Source: an uncultured Eubacteriales bacterium (GTDB lineage: Bacteria; Bacillota; Clostridia; Christensenellales; CAG-917). Taken from it: a DNA stretch of 64,000 nt. Below, piece by piece: positions 48,506-57,057 of this stretch; the first letter of the stretch is position 1; each line of letters opens with the position of its first letter. Where the stretch lies: contig URAF01000003.1 of assembly GCA_900545885.1 (NCBI GenBank), positions 1-64,000 of the forward strand. Reading direction: 5' to 3'. The notes beneath the pieces were generated by a model. That model was given only the letters and a program-made list of their open reading frames with translations, was not told the origin of the DNA and made no database searches. Both the position numbers and the translations under genes were made by a program.

Positions 48506-49284
48506 TTTACTTCGAATACCTCGCTTGCGCAGTCCTGCAACGCCACGTCGACCGCAATGTCGCAGCAGCCCCGTTGCAGAAGTCTGCCCTTGACCGTTCC
48601 CGTTGCGAGTTCGGGAAGGTTGTTCTGTTGGCTGAGATGTCCGAGCAAAATCGTCTTTACCGCCGAACCTATCAGCCTTTCCGCGAAAACCGCGGACATA
48701 TCGTTGCTGAGATGCCCCGTATCGCCGAGAATTCTGCGTTTAAGATTTTCGGGATAGGGTCCGCTTTTCAGCATATCCACGTCGTGGTTTGCTTCGAGCA
48801 ACACGACTTCGCTTTCCTTGATGTTGTTGAACACGCCGACTGTCGGCTTGCCCATATCGGTTGCGACGCTGACCTGCGCTCCGCCCTGCACGCGGAACGT
48901 ATATCCCATAGGATACACGGCGTCGTGCGGAACGCGGAACGGGATTACGTCTATGTCGCCGACGGTAAACCCGCCGTCGTAGAACTCTTGTTCAACGTAG
49001 TTGCACAGTCCCCCCTGCCGTCTGCTTATTGCCGCCGCCGTATAAGGATGAGCGTACACGGGCGCGCACGCGCAAAGCCGCGGCAGACCGCATACGTGGT
49101 CGGTGTGTTCGTGGGTTATGACCACTCCGTCGATTTTCGAGGGCGTAAGCCCGAACGGCCGCAGTTCGCGGGTAAGTTTTGCAAAAGAAATGCCCGCGTC
49201 GACAAGTATCGCCGTGGTGTCCGATAATACGAGTGTGCAATTTCCTTTGCTGCCGCTTGCAAGCGACACTAACTTCAACGACAT
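48502..49284 (-). CDS. walJ: MBL-fold 5'-exonuclease WalJ (YycJ)
   Basis: A 260-residue metallo-beta-lactamase-fold protein of the YycJ type. It opens with SLASGSKGNCTLV, has the metal motif VITHEHTDHVCGL and later LGDTGHLSN and LLGHLSQQNN. WalJ acts as a double-strand DNA 5'-exonuclease in mismatch repair in Bacillus. In this order walJ is usually part of the walRK locus and close to rlmH; here walRK is absent and two CPBP genes lie between. A weak GGAAG site is 12 nt before the ATG. Confidence 0.9.
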   Translation of the reverse strand: MSLKLVSLASGSKGNCTLVLSDTTAILVDAGISFAKLTRELRPFGLTPSKIDGVVITHEHTDHVCGLPRLCACAPVYAHPYTAAAISRRQGGLCNYVEQEFYDGGFTVGDIDVIPFRVPHDAVYPMGYTFRVQGGAQVSVATDMGKPTVGVFNNIKESEVVLLEANHDVDMLKSGPYPENLKRRILGDTGHLSNDMSAVFAERLIGSAVKTILLGHLSQQNNLPELATGTVKGRLLQRGCCDIAVDVALQDCASEVFEVK

Positions 49285-49319
49285 TATTATTTTGTTCTTC
49301 CGTTAAACGATTATGAAAA

Positions 49320-49341
49320 GAGGCACTCCGTCGAGTGCCTC
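49320..49341 (-). terminator. Terminator after the membrane-protein trio
   Basis: GAGGCACTC (49320-49328) pairs with GAGTGCCTC (49333-49341); on the minus strand TTTTC follows. It separates the trio from walJ. Confidence 0.75.
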
Positions 49342-49348
49342 CGGCGAC

Positions 49349-50221
49349 TCAGATTTCGTATCCCGCTCTCATCAGCAGTTCTTCGTCCCTGTCCTCTCGC
49401 CTTACCGCCGCGGCAAGGAATATCAGCGACACGACGAACATCAGTCCCGCAATGCCGAGCATAACGAGCAAAGCGATTTCGTTCTGCGCTACGAAAGTCT
49501 TTTCGATGACCTTATAAAGCAGTTGAGCGATAAATCCGCCGACTGCGACAAAGGACGAAACACAGAACAGTTTGCGGGGGTATTTCCCGAACAACATTCC
49601 AAACAACGCGGCAATGAGCGCGACAAAGGAACCCGCCGCCGCCACCATAGCGGTTATTGCGATGGCAAGGTCTGCGGGAGCGGTACCCTGCGTCCAGCCT
49701 TTTATCGTGCCGATAATGTCGACGGACGACAAATCGAAACCGTCGGAAATTGCGGGTTTGAAATATGCAAGCATAAATCCCGCGAACAGGAACGCGGCGA
49801 TTATGCACATAACGAGCGAATAAACGCGGGTGCGCACGGCTTTGTGTTTTTTCTGACGCGCGTTTTCCGCCTGAAACGCGGTTTCCTCTTCCTCGGTGCG
49901 TCCCTCGGCATAAGGATTGGCAAGCGTTCTTCCGTCGGTGCGGAGAATGTCACTGTCCTGACTCATATAAGGAACGACGGCAAGCGGTACCACTATCGGC
50001 TGCAACTGGATAGTGTTGTGCTTGGGCGCGATAATGGGAACGGGACCGCCGATACCAACGGGTTTTGTAACCGTGGTTTTGATACCCTCGTCGGGTTGCG
50101 ACGTTCCGTACGCTTCGCTCTCGTACAAAGTGGGCTCCGACTTTACGACCTGCTCTTCGTTTTCCGCGGCAGTACCGTTGTCGGGAAGGAACGTAATCTC
50201 CTGATTGTATTTCTTTGCCAT
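49349..50221 (-). CDS. Four-helix membrane protein with long N-terminal tail
   Basis: A 290-residue protein not assigned to a family. The first 135 residues are hydrophilic and cytosolic, with a motif LQPIVVPLAVVPYMSQDSD (about 72-90). Four hydrophobic helices follow (about 140-160, 190-215, 220-245, 255-275). GGAGGC precedes the ATG. It is the last gene of a three-gene unit with another four-helix protein and a zinc-ribbon protein, and shares the PIV-P-A-VPY motif with the latter. Probably a subunit of one membrane complex; function unknown. Confidence 0.72.
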   Translation of the reverse strand: MAKKYNQEITFLPDNGTAAENEEQVVKSEPTLYESEAYGTSQPDEGIKTTVTKPVGIGGPVPIIAPKHNTIQLQPIVVPLAVVPYMSQDSDILRTDGRTLANPYAEGRTEEEETAFQAENARQKKHKAVRTRVYSLVMCIIAAFLFAGFMLAYFKPAISDGFDLSSVDIIGTIKGWTQGTAPADLAIAITAMVAAAGSFVALIAALFGMLFGKYPRKLFCVSSFVAVGGFIAQLLYKVIEKTFVAQNEIALLVMLGIAGLMFVVSLIFLAAAVRREDRDEELLMRAGYEI

Positions 50222-50275
50222 ATTGCCTCCGTGCGCTGAAAGCGCGTTCGAGTCTAGAAACCGCCGGCTAGTCCG

Positions 50276-51058
50276 TCAGCGGGTATATCCTGTTCTTTGC
50301 GGCGCGATTACCGCCGAAACCGTGGCGCATACGAGGTTCAACCCCGCTATAAAGAACAGCGTCACGTATTCGCAGGTTTTCCAGTTTGCGACGAAATCCT
50401 GCGCGAGGTCGATACGTGCGACCCCGATATCTTCCGCGCCGACCAGCGCGGTAACGAAAACGGCTATCGCCGCAAGCGCGAACAAAGCCGCGCCGAAAAG
50501 GTATCTTGCGGGTTTTATAGCACCGAATATGCCGAAAACCGACTGTACAAGGTTTGCGACAATTCCGATAATTCCGACGCTGACTATTATGTCGGGCACC
50601 ATATAAAACCAAATGGTGTTGACTTCATCGCCTTTCCAGCCGAGTGCCGCGGTTCGCGAGAACGCGTCAACCCAATGTCTTATTACGTTGAACTGCTCGG
50701 GTATGTATTTGAAAGGCAGGCTGTCGCCGTTCACCGAGAAAAAGGCAAGCAGGAAAGGTACAATCGCCGCGGCGGACGCAATGAGCATAACCACGCCCGC
50801 AACCATATTCTTGTTGCGTGCGGAACGTTTCCATTTCTTGTTGACGTCTTTTTCTTCGGGCTGATAGTCGCGCGCAGTCGACGACGGCATATCGGTTTCG
50901 CGGTGCGCGTCGGGATAATCCAGCGACGGCGCAATGACAAACTCCTGCCTTACGGAAGGCAGTTGTTTTGCGGAACCTGCATCAAGCGGCTGCGGGGCCA
51001 GTCTGATGCCCGCCTCGTCCACGTTTGCGGGACGTCTGTCGTTGTTGTTTGCCGTCAT
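50276..51058 (-). CDS. Four-helix membrane protein
   Basis: A 260-residue protein of unknown family. A hydrophilic N-terminus of about 80 residues ends in a basic patch (KKWKRSARNKN), then four hydrophobic segments (about 85-105, 155-175, 180-205, 230-250). It resembles the next gene in layout rather than in sequence: cytosolic tail first, then four helices with an extracellular loop containing Trp and Asp after the first helix. Its ATG overlaps the stop of the zinc-ribbon gene by 4 bp. Confidence 0.72.
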   Translation of the reverse strand: MTANNNDRRPANVDEAGIRLAPQPLDAGSAKQLPSVRQEFVIAPSLDYPDAHRETDMPSSTARDYQPEEKDVNKKWKRSARNKNMVAGVVMLIASAAAIVPFLLAFFSVNGDSLPFKYIPEQFNVIRHWVDAFSRTAALGWKGDEVNTIWFYMVPDIIVSVGIIGIVANLVQSVFGIFGAIKPARYLFGAALFALAAIAVFVTALVGAEDIGVARIDLAQDFVANWKTCEYVTLFFIAGLNLVCATVSAVIAPQRTGYTR

Positions 51059-52215
51059 ATTTTCTTTTTGTCGACGTCGGTCGTGCGGTTCTGCACCGCA
51101 GGTGCCGCGGGTTCAGGCGCGGGTGCGGCGTATTCGCCCGTAGGCAGATACTGCATAAGGGGCTGTTCCTGCGTGACGTAAGGAACAAACGCCACGGGTT
51201 GCACTATGGGCGGCATCTGGTAGGGTTCGCCCGTTTCCTTGTTGTACAGCACGGGTGCGCCGTAGGGTGCCATAGGGGGATAAGGATAATATCCGCCGCC
51301 GGGCACGAAATGCTGCGCACCGTTTGCAAATCTCGGCGCGTCTTTCTGTTCGTCGGGCATTGCAATGGGTTTGGTCTGCGCCTCGGCAAACGCTTCGCCC
51401 GCAAACTCGTCGAACGTGGGCGTCTTGCGGGACGTGAGGTCGGCTTCGGGTGCTTCGAGCACCTTTACTTTCTTTCTCACGGGCGGCGACTGTTTGATTT
51501 TGCCTTTGGCAAGCAGAAGTATGGAACGCGCACGTGAACGGCCGCAACGGTTGCATTTGACCGCGTCGCCCGCGTTTATCGCGCCGCAGACGGGACAGAT
51601 GAACGGGTCTTTGAGCTCGTCCATATTCTCCGCCGCCGAATACGGGTCTGCGTAATAGGAAGAATAGTTCCTGATTGCCTGCGAGAGTTTTTTGAGTTGC
51701 GCAACGTCTTCGGAACCGAGTTCGTTGACCTTGTCGCGGTACGCGTTGAGGATTTTCGCCTGCTTGCTCAGTTCTTCGTTGGTCTTTTTGCGGTAGTCCT
51801 CAATCTCTTTCATCGCCTTGGTCTTGTCGTCGGCGACGCGTTTTTTCATCTCCGCGACTTCCTTGTCGACGGCTTTCATTCTCTCTTTGACCATAAGGTC
51901 GACGTTCATTTTGTTTTTGCGGAACTCGACGACGTCCTCTTCCGTAAAGGGACTGTCGGAATCGGTAACGGGTGCGCCGCAGACGACGCAGAATTTCGCA
52001 CCGGGAAGATTGGGCGTGCCGCATATGTCGCATACGGGTTTACGCAAAACGCCGAGCGCTCCGCCGCAGTTGGCGCAGAACCTGCTACCCGCGTTGTTTT
52101 TGGTGCCGCAGGCGGGACACGTAACCTCGTAATTGGACACGACTTCGGCGCCGCAGGTCGTGCAGTATGCCTGACCGCGTTCGACTTCGCTTCCGCAAAC
52201 TTTGCAAGTGAACAT
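51055..52215 (-). CDS. Multi-zinc-ribbon coiled-coil protein
   Basis: A 386-residue cytosolic protein. Three zinc ribbons lie at the N-terminus (CKVCGS/CTTCGA, CPACGT/CANCGG, CDICGT/CVVCGA; residues 4-80). A coiled coil follows (about 100-180). A fourth ribbon CPVCGA/CNRCGR lies at about 210-230, then a Pro/Tyr-rich tail with PPIVQPVAFVPYVTQEQ. GAGGTGA precedes the ATG. It heads a three-gene unit with two four-helix membrane proteins, and the shared tail motif suggests they bind a common partner. Function unknown. Confidence 0.78.
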   Translation of the reverse strand: MFTCKVCGSEVERGQAYCTTCGAEVVSNYEVTCPACGTKNNAGSRFCANCGGALGVLRKPVCDICGTPNLPGAKFCVVCGAPVTDSDSPFTEEDVVEFRKNKMNVDLMVKERMKAVDKEVAEMKKRVADDKTKAMKEIEDYRKKTNEELSKQAKILNAYRDKVNELGSEDVAQLKKLSQAIRNYSSYYADPYSAAENMDELKDPFICPVCGAINAGDAVKCNRCGRSRARSILLLAKGKIKQSPPVRKKVKVLEAPEADLTSRKTPTFDEFAGEAFAEAQTKPIAMPDEQKDAPRFANGAQHFVPGGGYYPYPPMAPYGAPVLYNKETGEPYQMPPIVQPVAFVPYVTQEQPLMQYLPTGEYAAPAPEPAAPAVQNRTTDVDKKKI

Positions 52216-52293
52216 AACTCACCTCGTAATGAACGTCTGTATGTTTGCGCTACGCCCTGAGCGCAGGCGTATGCGCACTGTGATATTTTAGCC

Positions 52294-53925
52294 TTAACCC
52301 TTAAAACTGTCTTTAAGACCGACAATGCAGTTGTACTCCGTACCGCCGCGGCAGACGAAATACCCTTCGCGCAGGAACTGGAATCTGTCGCCCTTTTTCG
52401 CATTGAGCAGGAACTTTTCCGCCTTGCCCTGCAAAACCGTGAGCGAGTTCGGGTTGATGCGGTCCATATAATCGCCGTCGCCGTCGTTGATGAGGTAATC
52501 GAAGATGTTGAGTTTTACGTCGACCGCGTCGCGGGCGTTGACCCAGTGTATCGTGCCTTTGACTTTGATGTTCGCGCCTTCCTCGCCCGACTTCGTGCCT
52601 TCGATGTACTCGACGTGCACCACCGCGGGATTGCCTTCCGCGTCAAGGTCGCAACTCTTGTATTTTACGACGTATGCGCCTTTGAGACGAACCATACCGT
52701 CGGGTTTGAGCCTGAAATATTTGGGAGGCGGATTGAGCGCGAAGTCGTCCTGTTCGATGTACAGTTCTTTCGAGAACGTGGCGTCGTGCGTTCCGCTGTT
52801 TTCCTGCTGAGGATTGTTCTCCACCTGCATAATCTCGGTTTTGTCCTCGGGATAGTTGTCAATCACGAGTTTGAGAGGACGCGTAACCACCATTGCGCGG
52901 GTGGCGTTTTTGTTGAGGTTCTCTCTCACGCAGTGTTCGAGTATGGCAATATCGACGACGCTGTCGGCTTTCGCAACGCCTATTCTGCTGCAAAAATCGC
53001 GCACCGCTTCGGGGGGATAACCTCTTTCGCGAATGCCCGAAAGCGTGGAAAGACGGGGGTCGTTCCAGCCCCACACGATTTTTTCGTCCACAAGACGTTT
53101 GAGGAAACGCTTGCTCATAACCGTGTGCGTAAGATTGAGTCTTGCGAACTCAATCTGACGGGGGCGGGGGTCGAAACCGCAGTTTGTCGTCACCCAGTCG
53201 TAAAGGGGACGGTGATTTTCGAATTCGAGGGAGCAAAGCGAATGCGTGATGCCTTCGATTGCGTCTTCGAGAGGATGCGCGAAATCGTACATCGGGTAGA
53301 TGACCCAACGGTTGCCCGTGTGAGGATGTTCCGCGTGGCATATGCGGTAGATTACGGGGTCGCGCATATTGATGTTGGGCGACGCCATATCGATTTTGGC
53401 GCGCAACACCTTTTCTCCGTCGGCGAACTCACCCGCGCGCATTCTGGCGAACAGGTCGAGGTTCTCTTCGACGGAACGGTTGCGGTAGGGGCTTTCCTTT
53501 CCGGGCTCGGTGAGCGTGCCGCGCGTTTCGCGTATTTGGTCCGCAGTCAGGTCGCAAACGTACGCCTTGCCGTCCTTGATGAGTTTGACGGCGAAATCGT
53601 ACATCTTCTCGAAATAGTCGGAAGCGTTGAGTTCCCTGTCCCACTCGAACCCCAGCCAGCGAATGTCCTCTTTGATGCTCTCCATATACTCGACGTCCTC
53701 TTTGACGGGGTTGGTATCGTCGAAACGGAGATTGCATTCGCCGCCGTACTTCTGTTTCATACCGAAGTTGATGCATATGGCTTTTGCGTGACCGATATGC
53801 AGATAACCGTTCGGTTCGGGGGGAAAACGGGTGATGATTTTGGTATGCTTACCCTCTGCGAGGTCAGCGTTGATGATATCTTCGATAAAATTCGATGATT
53901 GTTCGTTTGTTCTGATTTCGTCCAT
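52294..53925 (-). CDS. glnS: Glutaminyl-tRNA synthetase
   Basis: A 543-residue GlnRS. The class I signatures are PPEPNGYLHIGHAKAI (HIGH) and VMSKR (KMSKS equivalent), with CNLRFDDTNPVKEDVEY and the two anticodon-binding beta-barrels behind. It charges tRNA-Gln directly. Most Bacillota use the GluRS/GatCAB route instead, so a GlnS in this lineage is of note; it probably came by transfer. The tRNA-Gln(CTG) gene of this window has the G73 and weak first pair that GlnRS needs. Own promoter TTGCGA-17-TAGAAT. Confidence 0.97.
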   Translation of the reverse strand: MDEIRTNEQSSNFIEDIINADLAEGKHTKIITRFPPEPNGYLHIGHAKAICINFGMKQKYGGECNLRFDDTNPVKEDVEYMESIKEDIRWLGFEWDRELNASDYFEKMYDFAVKLIKDGKAYVCDLTADQIRETRGTLTEPGKESPYRNRSVEENLDLFARMRAGEFADGEKVLRAKIDMASPNINMRDPVIYRICHAEHPHTGNRWVIYPMYDFAHPLEDAIEGITHSLCSLEFENHRPLYDWVTTNCGFDPRPRQIEFARLNLTHTVMSKRFLKRLVDEKIVWGWNDPRLSTLSGIRERGYPPEAVRDFCSRIGVAKADSVVDIAILEHCVRENLNKNATRAMVVTRPLKLVIDNYPEDKTEIMQVENNPQQENSGTHDATFSKELYIEQDDFALNPPPKYFRLKPDGMVRLKGAYVVKYKSCDLDAEGNPAVVHVEYIEGTKSGEEGANIKVKGTIHWVNARDAVDVKLNIFDYLINDGDGDYMDRINPNSLTVLQGKAEKFLLNAKKGDRFQFLREGYFVCRGGTEYNCIVGLKDSFKG

Positions 53926-53952
53926 TTTGGTATCCGATATTTTAGTAGAATT

Positions 53953-53981
53953 ATTCTACCCCATACGCGCGCAATTCGCAA
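53953..53981 (-). promoter_or_regulatory. Promoter of glnS
   Basis: On the minus strand TTGCGA (53981-53976), 17 bp, TAGAAT (53958-53953). The -10 lies inside a palindrome GTAGAATAATTCTAC. The rest of 53982-54132 shows nothing. Confidence 0.6.
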
Positions 53982-54140
53982 GTAAAATATTTTGGGAAAA
54001 GAAAGCATAACACGCGCTTGTGCCCGCGCAAGGTCGAAACCGCAAGAAATACGTCGATTGAACGAGGCCGAACGAACAAAACCCGCGGCGAACAAAAAAG
54101 CATATAACGATAACGCAAACGGAAAAAACAAAATAAAAAA

Positions 54141-54161
54141 GACTGCCTATTTGTGGCAGTC
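54141..54161 (-). terminator. Terminator of the ecf-truA operon
   Basis: On the minus strand GACTGCC (54161-54155) pairs with GGCAGTC (54147-54141), followed by TTTTTTATTTTG. The stop codon of the last gene is within the stem-loop. Confidence 0.83.
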
Positions 54162-54518
54162 ACCGTGTAGGTTGATGTTGCGCGAGTCGTCGATTTTCAT
54201 ATATCCGTCGCGGTACTCGAACCCGAATTTTTCAAGTTCGTCAACCTTGCCTTTTACCGCAAGAGGTATGGGCGACAACGAGAACTTGAACATCATTGCT
54301 CGCAGGAAAAACTCGCGGTTTTCATAGTTTAAGCGGTCGTTTCTCAACTTAAAATGCGTGATTGTGACATAATCGCTCATTTCGGTTCGCATAAGTCCGA
54401 TAGGCTCGCCGTCCTCGCGCAAAAGGAAATTCGTGCCGCCGACGGGAATGTCCAGCCCGAGCGCGGAGTAAAGTTCCGAAAGAGTTTTTGCGTCCGTTTC
54501 GAAATTGACAGTCAGCAT
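54147..54518 (-). CDS. Uncharacterised small protein after truA
   Basis: A 123-residue cytosolic protein not clearly recognised. The order of strands and helices (GTNFLLREDGEPIGLMRTE, then YVTITHFKLR, a helix, and LEKFGFEYRDGYMKID at the end) recalls the GNAT acetyltransferase core, including the common final GF-Y motif, but the acetyl-CoA loop is not obvious. It starts one base after the truA stop, so it is translationally coupled as last gene of the ecf-truA operon. Confidence 0.65.
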   Translation of the reverse strand: MLTVNFETDAKTLSELYSALGLDIPVGGTNFLLREDGEPIGLMRTEMSDYVTITHFKLRNDRLNYENREFFLRAMMFKFSLSPIPLAVKGKVDELEKFGFEYRDGYMKIDDSRNINLHGDCHK

Positions 54519-54519
54519 A

Positions 54520-55287
54520 TCAGTCCCCGTATTCCACGCTCACAAGGGTCAATCCCTCGGGCGGAAGCGTTTTGCCAGCCAGCGTTCTGTCCCCGCTTTC
54601 AAGCACCTTTTCGACCTCCTCACGGGTCATCTTGCCCGCCCCGACATATACCAGCGTGCCCGCTATTATGCGCACCATATTGTAAAGAAATCCGTTGCCC
54701 GTGACGTAAATTTCCAGTTCGCCGTCGGACAGTTTTCCGTCGCGTTCGGCGCGAACGGTTGCTACTATGTCGATTTTGTAGACGGTGCGGACGGTGTTCT
54801 TTATCACCGAACCGCTTGCCTCGAACCCTTTGAAATCGTGTTCGCCTTCTATGACTGCGGCGCACTCGCGCATTGCGTTCACGTCAAGCGCATACACGAT
54901 ATGCGCGTGGTTTTCTTCGAGCATGGGTTTGCGGTGACGGGAAACGTAAATTTTGTAGCAATACGTTTTGCGTTTTGCGGAAAAACGGGCGTTGAAACCG
55001 TCGTCGACGGGTTCGCAGGACAGCATACTTACGTCGCGCGGAAGTTCGGTGTTGACGGCAAAAGGAATTTTCTCGGGCGGAATTGACGTGTCCGCATCGA
55101 AGTGCACAACCTGACCTTCCGCGTGCACGCCTGCGTCCGTTCTGCCGCTTGCCGTCGCCTGCGTCGGCACTCCGAAAACGGCGGTGAGCGCTTTTTCCAG
55201 CACTTCCTGCACGCTCAGTCCGTTGAGTTGCCTTTGCCACCCGACGTAATTTTTGCCGAAATAGGATACTACGGCGCGGTATCTCAC
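54520..55287 (-). CDS. truA: tRNA pseudouridine38-40 synthase
   Basis: A 255-residue TruA. The catalytic motif is ASGRTDAGVHAEGQV with the nucleophilic Asp. YFGKNYVGWQRQ near the N-terminus and NGFLYNMVRIIAGTL near the end are standard. The start is GTG 55287, with GGAGG 6 nt upstream; it overlaps the ecfT stop (GTGA). The ecfA1-ecfA2-ecfT-truA order is the common one in Bacillota. Confidence 0.95.
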   Translation of the reverse strand: MRYRAVVSYFGKNYVGWQRQLNGLSVQEVLEKALTAVFGVPTQATASGRTDAGVHAEGQVVHFDADTSIPPEKIPFAVNTELPRDVSMLSCEPVDDGFNARFSAKRKTYCYKIYVSRHRKPMLEENHAHIVYALDVNAMRECAAVIEGEHDFKGFEASGSVIKNTVRTVYKIDIVATVRAERDGKLSDGELEIYVTGNGFLYNMVRIIAGTLVYVGAGKMTREEVEKVLESGDRTLAGKTLPPEGLTLVSVEYGD

Positions 55288-56129
55288 AACAGACCTCCGA
55301 AAATAAGTCCGTCCATTATGCCGCCGCCCATATAGTATCTGTCCATAAGAATGCCCACAAAGAACGCGACCATAACGAAAAACGCGATGTAGTCCGCGAC
55401 GTGCAGTTTCATCACTTTCATTTTGGTGCGGTGTTCGGTGGCGTTGTAACAGCGTGCGTCCATTGCGAACGCGAGTTCGTCCGCCCTGCGGAAAGAGTTG
55501 ACGAAAAGCGGAATGAGCACGGGCAGCAAGGCTTTCGCTCTTGCGATAAGTCCGCCCGTATCGAAACTTGCGCCCCTTGCCTTCTGCGCGGAAATTATCT
55601 TGTTGGTTTCTTCGAACAGCGTGGGAATAAAGCGGAGCGCGATGCTCATTATCATTGCTATGTCGTGGACGGGGACCTTGATGAGTTTCAAGGGTTTCAT
55701 CAGGCTTTCCGTGCCGTCCGCAATCTCGACGGGCGTAGTCGTAAGCGAAAGCAACGACGCGCCGCTTATGAGCAAAAAGAGCCTTAAAGTCATCTTTATG
55801 GTAGTATGAACTGCCACATCGGTGATATGAAGGGATTTCCAGCTCCACAGAATTTCGCCTTCGTTTATCATAAACAGGTTGATTATCGCGGCGAATATCA
55901 CTATGAAAATTATGGCGCGAACGGATTTCAGAACGGACATCATCGGGAGTTTTGCAAGCAGTATTATCGCAAGCAGGAACACCGCCGTAAGCATAAATCC
56001 GAAATAGGTGTTGACAAAGAATATCGCAACCACGAACAAAACCGTGAGAAACAGTTTCATTCGCGCGTCCATTCTGTGAATGACGGAGTCAACTGGATAG
56101 TACTGTCCGAACGCTATGTCCTTAAACAT
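55284..56129 (-). CDS. ecfT: ECF transporter T component
   Basis: A 281-residue membrane protein, the EcfT scaffold of energy-coupling-factor vitamin transporters. It has five or six helices; the coupling helices carry the signature motifs QKARGASF (ARG) and FAMDARCY (ARx type), which contact the two ATPases. It joins EcfA1/A2 to exchangeable S components for vitamins and metals. ATG 56129 follows GGAGGAGG and overlaps the ecfA2 stop region. No S component is in the window, as expected for a shared module. Confidence 0.94.
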   Translation of the reverse strand: MFKDIAFGQYYPVDSVIHRMDARMKLFLTVLFVVAIFFVNTYFGFMLTAVFLLAIILLAKLPMMSVLKSVRAIIFIVIFAAIINLFMINEGEILWSWKSLHITDVAVHTTIKMTLRLFLLISGASLLSLTTTPVEIADGTESLMKPLKLIKVPVHDIAMIMSIALRFIPTLFEETNKIISAQKARGASFDTGGLIARAKALLPVLIPLFVNSFRRADELAFAMDARCYNATEHRTKMKVMKLHVADYIAFFVMVAFFVGILMDRYYMGGGIMDGLIFGGLL

Positions 56130-57057
56130 CGCTTCCCTCCTCCGTCGCGTTTTCCGCAACCGTCGGCAGTTCTTTGCCGTTGCCGTCGTACGCGTTTGCC
56201 AAACCGCGTTCGTCGGCAATTCTGCCGAGTGCCTCGGCAAGCTGTCCGAGCGTGACTATTTCCGTGCTTACGTCAATGCCGCGTGCGCGCAGTCTGTCCG
56301 CTATCTTTGCCGCCGAAGGCAGGTCGAGCCCCGCTTCGCGGGCTTTTTCTCTGTCGCCGAATACGCGTTCGGGCGCACCGTCCGCCACGATTTTGCCGTC
56401 TTTGAGCGCGACAATCCTCGTCGCCATTGCGGCAATGTCGTCCATATAGTGCGACACCATTATGATTGTCGGGCTGACTTCTTTTTTGAGTTTTGCTATG
56501 AGTTCGAGAATTTCCCGTCTGCCTGCGGGGTCCAGTCCCGCCACGGGTTCGTCAAGCACGAGTATCTGCGGTTCCATGGCGATTACGCCCGCTATCGCCG
56601 CTCTTCTCTTCTCGCCGCCCGACAATTCGAAAGGACTTCTTTCGGCAAAAATCTCGTAAGGAAGACCGACGACTTCCATTGCATTGCGCACTCTGCGGTC
56701 GATTTCTTCCTTGGAAAGTTTCATGTTTTTGGGTCCGAAAGCAATATCTTTCGCCACCGTGTCTTCGAAAAGCTGATATTCGGGGTACTGGAAAACCATA
56801 CCCACGGTGAAACGCAGTTTTTTGAGCGTCTTTTTGTCCTTGGCGTTCATGCCCGCCACTTCGACTTCGCCTTCCTGCGTCTTGATTAGCCCGTTAAGAT
56901 GCTGAATGAGCGTTGATTTGCCCGAACCCGTTGCTCCTACCAGTCCGACAAATTCACCCTCCTGAATTTCGAGGTTGATATTGTCGAGAGCGCGCTTTTC
57001 GTAAGGAGTTTTTTTCGAATAGGTGTATGAGAGATTTTTCAGAGTAATTGCCGACAT
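56122..57057 (-). CDS. ecfA2: ECF transporter ATPase A2
   Basis: A 311-residue ABC ATPase. Walker A is GATGSGKSTLIQHL, the Q loop VFQYPEYQLF, the signature LSGGEKRRAAIAG, Walker B ILVLDEPVAGLDP and the H loop VSHYMDD. The C-terminal extension (from about 250) is longer than usual and carries a Asp/Glu-rich tail. It pairs with EcfA1 to drive the vitamin transporter. It overlaps ecfA1 by 19 bp. Confidence 0.94.
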   Translation of the reverse strand: MSAITLKNLSYTYSKKTPYEKRALDNINLEIQEGEFVGLVGATGSGKSTLIQHLNGLIKTQEGEVEVAGMNAKDKKTLKKLRFTVGMVFQYPEYQLFEDTVAKDIAFGPKNMKLSKEEIDRRVRNAMEVVGLPYEIFAERSPFELSGGEKRRAAIAGVIAMEPQILVLDEPVAGLDPAGRREILELIAKLKKEVSPTIIMVSHYMDDIAAMATRIVALKDGKIVADGAPERVFGDREKAREAGLDLPSAAKIADRLRARGIDVSTEIVTLGQLAEALGRIADERGLANAYDGNGKELPTVAENATEEGSDV

